From: DAINRZ01 sp964634885
GTDB lineage: Bacteria; Bacteroidota; Ignavibacteria; Kapaibacteriales; UBA2268
Length of the DNA stretch: 64,000 bases
NCBI GenBank assembly: GCA_964634885.1
Contig: CAZWLN010000010.1
Location: 56,225-120,224 of the forward strand
Direction: 5' to 3'
The notes below the pieces were generated by a model that did not search any database, had not been told where the DNA came from, and saw only the letters and a program-made list of their open reading frames with translations. A program made the translations under genes and the position numbers. This document shows positions 1 through 8,267 of the stretch, piece by piece; position 1 is the first letter of the stretch; the number at the start of each line of letters is the position of its first letter.

Positions 1-2
1 AA

Positions 3-818
3 ATTGAAGAGCACCATGAATACGGCCTTTTCCCGACTGTAGGCCCAACCGATATTAACTACTTTTTTATCATTGGCGGCGGCGACAATTGGGACTTCGC
101 ACACAATCTGCGCTCTCAAAGCCTGCTGCCGACAACCAACAGCTTTTCAGGTATTAACCCATACGACAACGACGAGTTAGAGCGGCGGAAGGCCTATACC
201 CAGACAGTTGACGAGGAGTACAGAGTGACCGGAAATGGTGTTTATGGGTTTGGCATGAAAACCGGTATTCCCGGCCTCCCCATGTACAATTTTCTCGACC
301 TGTACCTTGTCAGCAATACAGGTTTGCTCTATACCAAGGACAAATCCAAGTGCTACCTGAATTACAGGGGAGAAAAAGTGCACTTCACCGAGGGTGGTGT
401 CGTTACTCTCAATGAATGGCTGATTACCGTGAAATATGGCCTTATGATACCTTTCTACGGTGTCGTTTACAATCTTAACGGCAACGACTTCAACTATTTT
501 TACTATATCAGCGTTGCCCCTGTTGCCGCATTGTCGATATACAGCAGCGGGGAACAATATATGCAGATCATGAACGCTAAGGACGACTTAAGATACGACA
601 CCGGCAGGGATGTCCTCTATCTGCAGAAACACAAAGTATTCGAAACCCTGAACCGTATCCGCTACTACGCCAATGTATCATTAGGACTTGAACTGGCGGT
701 CAGCCATTTCTGCATGAATGCCGAACTATACTGCGATTACCCCCTTAACTCAGTGTTCAGCGACGCCTGGTGGGGCCAGATGAAATTCGGGTTCCTGGCA
801 AAATTCGGCGGCCACTGA
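3..818 (+). CDS. Outer-membrane-like protein, 3' end only
   Basis: The reading frame is open from the first bases of the window, so the 5' end lies outside; 271 codons remain. The protein is rich in aromatic residues and alternating short hydrophobic stretches (for example FLDLYLVSNTGLLY and NDFNYFYYISVAPVAALSIY), as in outer-membrane beta-barrels or surface proteins of FCB bacteria, and it has no obvious transmembrane helix. The inner Met at 255 is unlikely to be the start because the frame upstream has the same composition and no stop. It is followed by a 192-base AT-rich spacer. No family is recognised and no function is assigned. Confidence 0.65.
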   Translation: MEEHHEYGLFPTVGPTDINYFFIIGGGDNWDFAHNLRSQSLLPTTNSFSGINPYDNDELERRKAYTQTVDEEYRVTGNGVYGFGMKTGIPGLPMYNFLDLYLVSNTGLLYTKDKSKCYLNYRGEKVHFTEGGVVTLNEWLITVKYGLMIPFYGVVYNLNGNDFNYFYYISVAPVAALSIYSSGEQYMQIMNAKDDLRYDTGRDVLYLQKHKVFETLNRIRYYANVSLGLELAVSHFCMNAELYCDYPLNSVFSDAWWGQMKFGFLAKFGGH

Positions 819-922
819 GATTGCTTTGTTGCCTGAAATACTCACATAAAATATGATTATATAAAAACACTTATGTAATCCCGAAATTTGTTTCCGGTAT
901 AAGAACCATTTTCATTATCCTA

Positions 923-953
923 TTGTATAATAAAAAAATAATTCATAACTTTG
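923..953 (+). promoter_or_regulatory. Possible Bacteroidota-type promoter
   Basis: TAACTTTG at 946-953 fits the Bacteroidota -7 consensus TAnnTTTG. A TTG at 923-925, 20 bases upstream, can serve as the -33 element. It lies about 60 bases before the DUF971 start in AT-rich DNA. The match is short and could be chance. Confidence 0.35.
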
Positions 954-1010
954 TTTTCTGTATTAATTAATTTTAAAATAAAATAAGTTTTATAAATTAT
1001 TATAGATTAG

Positions 1011-1373
1011 ATGAATTCAATTGCTCCCAGATCGATTACGAAACCGGCCAGGTTCCTGATAAAATGCGAATGGAGTGACGGTTACCAGTCTGTAATAACC
1101 CTTGAGAAACTGCGGGAAGAGTGTCCCTGCGCGCAGTGTACTGCCGACAGGGAACAAAAGGCGAAAATCCCCGTTCCCCCCCTGAAAATGTTCAAGAACG
1201 GCATGAATGAACTGGTGGCCCTCAAACCCGTAGGTAACTATGCCGTAAAACCCGAATGGTCCGACGGACACGATGACGGCATCTACGACTGGGATTACCT
1301 CCGGAAGGTATTCGAAAAGCATGCCCTCGACGACGATACTGTCGGTAAATACATGAAACAGGACAACATCTGA
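1011..1373 (+). CDS. DUF971 domain protein
   Basis: The 120-residue protein is a single DUF971 domain, related to the N-terminal domain of gamma-butyrobetaine hydroxylase. Visible hallmarks are the opening CEWSDGYQSVI, a CPCAQC cysteine cluster near residues 38-43, and the closing WSDGHDDGIYDWDYLR block. The family is often found near Fe-S cluster or ParA/Mrp-type genes and its molecular role is not settled; the two or three cysteines suggest metal or Fe-S binding, which is inference. It precedes urocanate hydratase by 85 bases and could share its transcript. Confidence 0.85.
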   Translation: MNSIAPRSITKPARFLIKCEWSDGYQSVITLEKLREECPCAQCTADREQKAKIPVPPLKMFKNGMNELVALKPVGNYAVKPEWSDGHDDGIYDWDYLRKVFEKHALDDDTVGKYMKQDNI

Positions 1374-1458
1374 CATTGCCGGACATTTATTAAGCCGAAA
1401 AAAATGGAAAAATCATGATGTCATATCGTATATATAGTATGAAAAATAAAGGTGAAAT

Positions 1459-3111
1459 ATGCATAAGGTAGTAGTTCCAAGAGGAACAAATCTGACGTGT
1501 AAAAACTGGCAGATCGAAGCTGCCTACAGGATGATCCAGCACAACCTCGACGCAGAGAATGCCGAGAAGCCGGAAGAATTGATTGTTTACGGCGGTTTGG
1601 GCAAAGCAGCCCGTAACTGGGAAGCTTACGACGCAATCATCGACAGCCTGAAGAACCTTGAACCCGAAGAGACTCTGCTCGTGCAGTCAGGTAAACCTGT
1701 AGCCGTTGTTCCCACCCATAGCATGGCTCCGCGCGTAATAATTGCCAACTCCAACCTCGTTCCCAAATGGGCGAGTTGGGACTATTTCCGCGAGCTCGAC
1801 AAAAAGGGCCTCATTATGTACGGCCAGATGACTGCCGGCAGTTGGATATATATCGGTACCCAGGGCATTCTCCAGGGCACCTACGAAACTTTTGCCGAAT
1901 GTGCCAGGCAGCACTTCGGCGGTGACCTTTACGGCAGATTCCTCCTTACCGGCGGTATGGGCGGAATGGGTGGCGCTCAGCCTCTTGCCGCTCTGTTTAC
2001 AGGCGCCGCTTCCATTACTGTCGAAATCGACGAAAAGCGAATAGACAAAAGAATACACGACGGGTACTGCCAGAAGAAAATGTTCTCACTCGACGAAGCC
2101 CTTGCCGAGATCAAGAGATGTACCGAAGCAAAAGAAGCCTGCTCGATCGGCCTTGTCGGCAATTGCGCCGATGTGCTGCCGGAAATACTTAAACGTGGAA
2201 TCGTACCTGACGTTTTGACAGACCAAACGGCAGCCCACGATCCCCTTAACGGCTATTACCCCGCCGGCTACACAAAAGAACAAGCCGACGTACTCAGGAA
2301 AGACAATCCGGAAAAATATCTCGAAGAAGCTTACAAATCAATCGGTAAGCATGTACGTGCCATGCTGGAATTCCAGAAAAAAGGCTCCGTCGTTTTCGAT
2401 TACGGCAATAATATACGCGGCATCGCCAAGGACTATGACAGTGTTAACAATGCTTTCGATTTCCCCGGTTTCGTTCCGGCATACATCAGGCCACTGTTCT
2501 GCGACGGTAAAGGCCCGTTCAGGTGGGTGGCGCTCTCCGGCGATCCCAAAGACATATACAAGACAGACGAAGCCATCATGGACCTCTTCCCCCAGGATGA
2601 AGCCATGCACCGCTGGATCAGGCAGGCACAAAAGCACGTCGGCTTCCAGGCACTGCCCGCAAGGATATGCTGGCTGGGCTACGGAGACAGGATGAAGGCA
2701 GGCCTCCTTTTCAATGAATTAGTAAAAACCGGCCAGGTGTCTGCGCCGATAGTCATCGGCAGGGACCACCTCGACTGCGGGTCGGTCGCTTCGCCTTACA
2801 GGGAAACCGAAGGTATGCTCGACGGTTCCGACGCCATTGCCGACTGGGTTTACTTCAACTTTGCCCTGAACGCCGTAGGTGGCGCTTCGTGGGTTTCGCT
2901 CCATCACGGTGGCGGCGTAGGTATGGGCTTGTCTCTGCACGCCGGAATGGTTGTCGTAGCGGACGGAAGCGCCGATTCTGAAACAAGACTCAGCCGTGTC
3001 CTGACTTACGACCCGATGATGGGCATAATACGCCACACTGATGCGGGTTACGAGAGAGCAATCGACAACGCAGGGAAGTTTGGCATAAAAATTCCTATGC
3101 TGAAAAAGTAG
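1459..3111 (+). CDS. hutU: Urocanate hydratase (urocanase)
   Basis: Catalyses the second step of histidine degradation, hydrating urocanate to imidazolonepropionate with tightly bound NAD+. At 550 residues it has the family's usual length. Recognisable blocks are the N-terminal ELIVYGGLGKAARNWEAYD, the glycine-rich NAD-binding LTGGMGGMGGAQPLAA, and the C-terminal GRDHLDCGSVASPYRETEGM and GSDAIADW. The start is preceded by AAAGGTGA with suitable spacing. The other hut genes (hutH, hutI, ftcD) are not in this window, so the pathway must be encoded elsewhere or be incomplete. The protein is expected to be cytoplasmic. Confidence 0.96.
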   Translation: MHKVVVPRGTNLTCKNWQIEAAYRMIQHNLDAENAEKPEELIVYGGLGKAARNWEAYDAIIDSLKNLEPEETLLVQSGKPVAVVPTHSMAPRVIIANSNLVPKWASWDYFRELDKKGLIMYGQMTAGSWIYIGTQGILQGTYETFAECARQHFGGDLYGRFLLTGGMGGMGGAQPLAALFTGAASITVEIDEKRIDKRIHDGYCQKKMFSLDEALAEIKRCTEAKEACSIGLVGNCADVLPEILKRGIVPDVLTDQTAAHDPLNGYYPAGYTKEQADVLRKDNPEKYLEEAYKSIGKHVRAMLEFQKKGSVVFDYGNNIRGIAKDYDSVNNAFDFPGFVPAYIRPLFCDGKGPFRWVALSGDPKDIYKTDEAIMDLFPQDEAMHRWIRQAQKHVGFQALPARICWLGYGDRMKAGLLFNELVKTGQVSAPIVIGRDHLDCGSVASPYRETEGMLDGSDAIADWVYFNFALNAVGGASWVSLHHGGGVGMGLSLHAGMVVVADGSADSETRLSRVLTYDPMMGIIRHTDAGYERAIDNAGKFGIKIPMLKK

Positions 3112-3312
3112 TTATTTGAAAGTCAGGCATAGTAAAAAATTTAGAATATTTACTAATTATAAAAAAAAGTTTGAAACCTTTTTGAAGATTGAGTGTCTAT
3201 ATAGATGAGTATGTGGTACAAAAAATAGAAATGTTGAAAAAAACGGAGCGCTATGATTAATTAATACTAAATATGTACGATAATATTAATTAATTGAAGA
3301 AAGGTTTTACGT

Positions 3313-3972
3313 ATGAAAGCCATAAGAAAAAGAGACGATAAGTTCAGTATAATCGACAAGAAAAAGGCGCTTTTAAACCAGCGCAACACAGGCGCTTCGA
3401 CAGGGAGAAACGGTATGGATTTAGCATTGCAAATAGAACATTTGTTCAAAACCGACAGGAAGAAGTTCCTGGGTTTCATCAGGCAGAGAGTTCGCAGCCA
3501 GGAAGAAGCCGAAGACATCCTCCAGGATGTGTTCACAAACGTGCTGGCAGCGTCCGCCAACGTCCAGAAACCCATCGAGAACATTGCCTCCTGGGTGTTT
3601 ACGGCAGTAAGGAACAGGATCATCGACTCATACAGGAAGAAACGTGCTGAGACTTTCTCCGATATGCAGACACCCGGCCAATCAGAAGACGGCGTCGATA
3701 CATTCGAGAATTTCCTGGGCGACTATTCGACGAGCCCCGAGAGCGACCTGATCAGGAAGACCATCTGGGAGTCGGTACAGGACGGACTGCAGGAACTGCC
3801 CGCAGAGCAAAGGGAAGTATTCGTCCGCAACGAATTTGAAGGTGTCTCGTTCCGCGAAATGTCGGAAGAAACAGGGGTTAATATCAACACCCTGCTCGCA
3901 AGGAAGAGATATGCCGTACTGCACCTGCGCAAGAGGCTGAAGGACCTTTACGCTTCGGTGAATGAAAATTAA
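3313..3972 (+). CDS. ECF-family RNA polymerase sigma factor
   Basis: A 219-residue group 4 sigma factor. Region 2 (about residues 45-105) contains the RQRVRSQEEAEDILQDVF helix and the SWVFTAVRNRIIDSYRKKR -10 recognition segment. Region 4 (about 155-210) contains LPAEQREVFVRNEFEGVSFR and a helix-turn-helix. An AAGAAAGG sequence 8-15 bases upstream supports this start, which leaves a basic 34-residue N-terminal extension; the alternative Met at 3415 would remove it. No anti-sigma gene is adjacent, unlike the second ECF factor at 28864-29427. A terminator follows directly. Confidence 0.88.
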   Translation: MKAIRKRDDKFSIIDKKKALLNQRNTGASTGRNGMDLALQIEHLFKTDRKKFLGFIRQRVRSQEEAEDILQDVFTNVLAASANVQKPIENIASWVFTAVRNRIIDSYRKKRAETFSDMQTPGQSEDGVDTFENFLGDYSTSPESDLIRKTIWESVQDGLQELPAEQREVFVRNEFEGVSFREMSEETGVNINTLLARKRYAVLHLRKRLKDLYASVNEN

Positions 3973-3999
3973 AAACAAACGACAATAGTACTTTTATTG

Positions 4000-4027
4000 G
4001 AGGCTGTTCGAAAGGGCAGCCTTTTTT
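4000..4027 (+). terminator. Rho-independent terminator after ECF sigma gene
   Basis: Stem AGGCTG / CAGCCT with a 10-base loop, followed by TTTTTT, 28 bases after the sigma factor stop codon. Confidence 0.8.
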
Positions 4028-4346
4028 GTGTCGTTATGGCAGTAAATATCTGCAATAATGACATGGTACTGAAAAAATGTCAGTGTGTAAAGTGTGAACT
4101 GTGTGTAATAATTTTGTGAATATATTTTCACACTATTAAAAAATTGCCTTTCAAATTTTATTTGATTTTCAATTCGTTTCTGCCGTGTGGACTAAAAAGC
4201 ATTATTTCTTCAAAGATATGATGTGATGAATTAATGCCGTCGGTTGATAACCGGAAATGATTGACGAATTTTCATATTCATAGAATTTTCCCGGATTTTT
4301 ATGTATTTTCGACCTTTATTCTTATGCAATTATTCAGGAATCTATA
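4028..4346. other. AT-rich intergenic region before the porin
   Basis: About 320 bases without a credible gene. It contains several GTGTG-type repeats near 4083-4106 and an inverted repeat TGTGAA-N6-TTCACA at 4115-4132 that could be an operator. No RNA gene is recognised. Confidence 0.4.
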
Positions 4347-5408
4347 ATGTATAAAAAAATCCTTGTTTTGTTATTGCTTTTCATATCAACCACAAGCCTG
4401 TTTACCAGCGAATTTAAATTCTACGGCATGGGCCAGACATGGATTACCTATGAGCAGACAGAACCGGTCCCGGGTCTTCCCGGTGTGCCCGACGAAAATT
4501 CCGGTTTCAGGATCCGCCGGGCAATAGTAGGTATGCGCTCGACGATAAGCGATGTCTTTTCCTATACATTCAACCTCGAATTTGCATACAAGGATTCTCC
4601 TGCCCTTGACATATTCCTTAACGGAGCCTTTGACAAATTGTTCAATGTGCGTCTTGGGCAGTTCATTCCCGGTGTACAGGTTAAGGAGGCAACAATCGTC
4701 CCAACCGAACTTGCATTCTATGAATATTCCGACCTGGCGCTCAACACTGCTGCCTATTCGGGATTTTCGGCTTTGAGGGATGTAGGGCTGGAATTCTACG
4801 GCAGTAACGACCTGTTCAAATACTCTGCCTATTACGGTAACGGTACCGGCAGGTTCAATTTCAACAATTCAAGCCAATACATCAAAAACAGGAAGCCGGG
4901 GGACGGTGTCTATGGCCTAAGGCTCGATTTCTTCCCTGCCGAGGGACTGCGGATTGGCGGGCACTTCAACATTAACAGCCAGGACAGCGTTGTTTTCGAC
5001 AAGAGCATCGTTAACTATGACCGCTATACCTATTCGCTCGGTTTTGGCATCAATGATTTCCTCATGAAAGACCTCTACGGTGAAATGGACTATGTCGGAG
5101 GCGAAGTGAAAGACAGCACCATCAACTCTACGGCTTTTACCTATCGGGGCTGGCAGGTAACACTTGGATACAGAATACTGAAGGAACTGCACGCCTTAGG
5201 CCGCTATGAAACCTGTTACACAGAAAACAGGTATATACAGGGAACAGGGCATGAGCTGACCAACCACCGCTATGTTGTGGGCCTGAGTTGGTTCTGGTTC
5301 AAAGACAATGTCGATATAGTTAAAGTTGCCCTGAATTACCATATTAAAAATGAAAGCCCCGACAAGCACAACAACGTAGTAGCACTGCTTGTCCAGGCTA
5401 AGTTCTGA
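4347..5408 (+). CDS. Phosphate-selective porin O/P-like outer-membrane protein
   Basis: 353 residues with a clear N-terminal signal peptide (MYKKILVLLLLFISTTSLFT), then an amphipathic beta-rich region as in OprO/OprP-type porins. Supporting blocks are GFRIRRAIVGMRSTI, FNVRLGQFIPGVQVKEATI and YSAYYGNGTGRFNF, and the protein ends in a Phe, typical of barrels folded by BAM. It should sit in the outer membrane and pass small solutes; the substrate cannot be read from sequence. Its stop is only 5 bases from the convergent adenine deaminase stop. Confidence 0.75.
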   Translation: MYKKILVLLLLFISTTSLFTSEFKFYGMGQTWITYEQTEPVPGLPGVPDENSGFRIRRAIVGMRSTISDVFSYTFNLEFAYKDSPALDIFLNGAFDKLFNVRLGQFIPGVQVKEATIVPTELAFYEYSDLALNTAAYSGFSALRDVGLEFYGSNDLFKYSAYYGNGTGRFNFNNSSQYIKNRKPGDGVYGLRLDFFPAEGLRIGGHFNINSQDSVVFDKSIVNYDRYTYSLGFGINDFLMKDLYGEMDYVGGEVKDSTINSTAFTYRGWQVTLGYRILKELHALGRYETCYTENRYIQGTGHELTNHRYVVGLSWFWFKDNVDIVKVALNYHIKNESPDKHNNVVALLVQAKF

Positions 5409-5412
5409 CGAT

Positions 5413-7047
5413 TTACACTTCCAGTTCAGTGAAACAGAAACTTTCACCGTCGAAAAGGCCTTTGTCGCTCAGCTTGAGTTTGGGAATTACAAGCAGTGAC
5501 ATGAATGATAATGTCATGAACGGTGCGTGCAGCGTCGAACCGAGAGAACCGGCCTCGAGGCTGAGTTCTGCGTATTTAAGCGCTGTTTCGTAACCGTCCG
5601 CAGAACTCATCAATCCCGCAACCGGAAGAGGCAGGATGTCTGTCTTGCCGTTCAGGGAAACTGCAATTCCGCCCTTCGATTCGATTACGGCATTGACTGC
5701 TGTGCAGATGTCGTTGTCGCTTGTACCGACCGAGACAATGTTGTGGGAGTCGTGTGCAATGCTCGAAGCAATCGCTCCGCGTTTCAGTCCGAAGTTTTTA
5801 ATAAATCCGACCGACGGACGGTTTGGTTCATAACGGTTTATTACTACTATTTTCAGAATATCCCTTTCGGTGTCGCTGACGATGAAGCCGTTTTCCACCC
5901 TGGGTTCAAGCAGTAATTTATTAGTCAGGAGTTCGCCGTCGATGGCTTCGATTACCCTGATCTTTCCGTTCTTTGTGCGTTTAACAGCAATGTCTTCCGG
6001 CGCAATCGGTAAAGCGCTGAAATGATTGGGTTTCGATTTGACGGTTTCGTTGATGAGGGGCCTGCCGTTTTCGGCAGTGTGCTCACCGCCTGTAAAAGTA
6101 TTGAGCACCCTGAAGTCTTTAAGGTTGTTAACTACGATGATGTCGGCAGGGTCTCCCACCCGAAGCAGTCCGGTGTCCAGGTTGTAATGCCTGACGGGGT
6201 TAAGGACGGCAGCTTTCAGTACATTGAAAAGCCTGTGCCCTTTTGCCACCGAACGCCGCACAAGGTCGTTGATGTGTCCCCTGACGAGGTCGTCGGGGTG
6301 TTTGTCGTCGCTGCAGAGCATACACATGTCAGGATGGCTGTCGATCAGCCCGGAAAGCGCTTCGAAGTTTTTAGCAGCAGAGCCTTCGCGAATTAGTATC
6401 TTCATCCCGCAGGCAATTTTCTCAAGAGCCTCGTCGAGTGTTGTACATTCATGGTCAGTAGTGATTCCGCAGGCTGCGTATTTTTTCAGGTCGTCGCCTC
6501 TGAGTCCCGGTGCGTGGCCGTCGATGGGCCTGCCTGATGAGCGGGCTAACTGCAGTTTGGCCATTACGTCGGGATCGCTGAACAATACCCCCGGGAAGTT
6601 CATCATTTCACTGAGGTAACGAATGTCAGCCGACTGCATCAACGACTCGAGGCCGGCAACGGTAATCGTTGCTCCTGAAGTTTCGAAGCCTGTGGCCGGC
6701 ACACACGAAGGAGCGCCGAAGTAGAACCTGAATGGTGTTTGCCTGCCGTCTTCAATCATGAAGTTGACGCCGTCGATGCCCAGTACATTGGCAATTTCGT
6801 GCGGGTCTGAAACAGCAGCCACCGTGCCGTGTACCGATGCAAGGCGTGCAAACTCGGAAGGCGCCATCATGGAGCTTTCAATATGCACGTGGGCGTCGAT
6901 GAAGCCGGGCATTATGCAGGTATCGTACTTTGCTTCCGGTTCGCTGTCGATGGCAGCGATACGTCCATTCTCAACGGTAATTGTTCCCGGAAAGATGTTT
7001 TCATTGATAATATCAACAATATTCCCGGAAATGGAAAATGAATTCAT
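5413..7047 (-). CDS. ade: Adenine deaminase
   Basis: Converts adenine to hypoxanthine and ammonia in purine salvage. At 544 residues it has normal length for the amidohydrolase-type Ade family. The metal-binding motif GFIDAHVHIESSMM is near residue 50; other family blocks include AAVSDPHEIANVLG, LCSDDKHPDDL and the C-terminal AGLMSSADGYETALKYAEL. An AGGAG lies 8 bases before the ATG. It is the last gene of a minus-strand run (M16, M16, rsmI, ade), 22 bases after rsmI, although the products share no obvious pathway. Confidence 0.95.
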   Translation of the reverse strand: MNSFSISGNIVDIINENIFPGTITVENGRIAAIDSEPEAKYDTCIMPGFIDAHVHIESSMMAPSEFARLASVHGTVAAVSDPHEIANVLGIDGVNFMIEDGRQTPFRFYFGAPSCVPATGFETSGATITVAGLESLMQSADIRYLSEMMNFPGVLFSDPDVMAKLQLARSSGRPIDGHAPGLRGDDLKKYAACGITTDHECTTLDEALEKIACGMKILIREGSAAKNFEALSGLIDSHPDMCMLCSDDKHPDDLVRGHINDLVRRSVAKGHRLFNVLKAAVLNPVRHYNLDTGLLRVGDPADIIVVNNLKDFRVLNTFTGGEHTAENGRPLINETVKSKPNHFSALPIAPEDIAVKRTKNGKIRVIEAIDGELLTNKLLLEPRVENGFIVSDTERDILKIVVINRYEPNRPSVGFIKNFGLKRGAIASSIAHDSHNIVSVGTSDNDICTAVNAVIESKGGIAVSLNGKTDILPLPVAGLMSSADGYETALKYAELSLEAGSLGSTLHAPFMTLSFMSLLVIPKLKLSDKGLFDGESFCFTELEV

Positions 7048-7069
7048 TGCTGCGTCTCCTGGTTAATTC

Positions 7070-8230
7070 TCACTCACCCTGTTTCTGGTTGCCGCCCTGT
7101 TTCTTTTTACCGAAACCGCCTTTGCCTCCTCCGGGCCTGTCGCCGCCGAAGCGTTTACGGTTGTCGCCCTGCCTGCCGCCGTGTTTATCATCGAAATTTC
7201 TTTTCTTGAACTTGCCGCCGCCCTGGCCTTCGTTCTTCCCCTGTTTCCATGCAGGTTTGAATCCTTCTCTTCTATCCGGCCTTCTTCCCTCGGGCTTTCT
7301 GTCGCTGTCTCTATGTGTTACGAAATCGTGAACCATCTCGTCTTTGTTGCCGTAGCGGTTTTCAACGGGCATTTCTTCAGGTTTGTTTTCATTGCGCCTG
7401 GGAAAATATTCATCTTCGTTACGGTCCATATAGTGTTTTTCGAATTTTCTTTCACGCGGCTGCTCATGCCTGCTGCTGTCGCGTGAAGTCTTCCTGTCGC
7501 CGCCGGCGCCCTGGAAGATGATTACGAATTCACCTTTGAATTTCAGGTCTTTGAATTTGAGGTATAGTTCTGAGAAAGTACCGTAATGGTTGGTTTCATA
7601 GCCCAATGTGAGGTTGCAGGCCAGGTAGGCCGGCCGGTCAGGCATCAGACGGGCGGCAGCTTCCAACAAGGGCATAAGCCTGTAAGGCGTTTCGAAGACA
7701 ATCACTGTCCTGTTCTCGTGGCTCAGCTGTTTCAGCTCGGCAATGCGTACTTCTTTGTCGCGGTTAAGGAAACCGGCGTACAGGAACTGTTCGGTGGAAA
7801 ACCCGCTTCTGACGAGAGCAGTCATAATGCTGGAAGCGCCGGGTATGACCTCGATTGGGATATTGTTTCTTATAGCGGCTTTTACAAGCTCCGACCCGGG
7901 GTCGGCGAAGACAGGAGTGCCACAGTCGGAAATCAGTGCAATTTCTTTGCCCTGGAACATCATCGTTACAAATTCCTGTGTTTTCTCTTCCTCATTTTGT
8001 TCATTCAGGGTGTCAAGGTTCTGGGAGATGCTGTACTGGTGCAGTATCCTCCCGCCGATCTTCGGGTCCTCGCAAATGATGAGGTCGCACGAGCGCATTA
8101 CCTTTACTGCCCTGAAGGTGATGTCGTCCTTGTTGCCGATGGGAGTTGAGACGAGGTACAGTTTGCCTTGTTTTGACTTTGGCTTTTCAAAAAAATCCTC
8201 AAAGTCGTCAAAATCATGTTTTTGTTTCAT
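7070..8230 (-). CDS. rsmI: 16S rRNA (cytidine1402-2'-O)-methyltransferase with disordered tail
   Basis: Residues 20-245 form an RsmI (tetrapyrrole methylase fold) domain that 2'-O-methylates C1402 of 16S rRNA using S-adenosylmethionine: KLYLVSTPIGNKDDITFRAV, CDLIICEDPK, ALISDCGTPVFADPG and VIPGASSIMTALVRSG are all diagnostic. Family members are about 220-290 residues. This one is 386 because of a C-terminal tail (about 248-386) of Arg, Gly, Lys, Asp and Asn with repeated GG(K/R) and FKK/RFGG patterns, very likely disordered and RNA-binding (inference). The tail is in frame and uses normal codons. Confidence 0.93.
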   Translation of the reverse strand: MKQKHDFDDFEDFFEKPKSKQGKLYLVSTPIGNKDDITFRAVKVMRSCDLIICEDPKIGGRILHQYSISQNLDTLNEQNEEEKTQEFVTMMFQGKEIALISDCGTPVFADPGSELVKAAIRNNIPIEVIPGASSIMTALVRSGFSTEQFLYAGFLNRDKEVRIAELKQLSHENRTVIVFETPYRLMPLLEAAARLMPDRPAYLACNLTLGYETNHYGTFSELYLKFKDLKFKGEFVIIFQGAGGDRKTSRDSSRHEQPRERKFEKHYMDRNEDEYFPRRNENKPEEMPVENRYGNKDEMVHDFVTHRDSDRKPEGRRPDRREGFKPAWKQGKNEGQGGGKFKKRNFDDKHGGRQGDNRKRFGGDRPGGGKGGFGKKKQGGNQKQGE

Positions 8231-8267
8231 AGGTACTATTATTATTTTTCGTTATAAAAATATTTCT

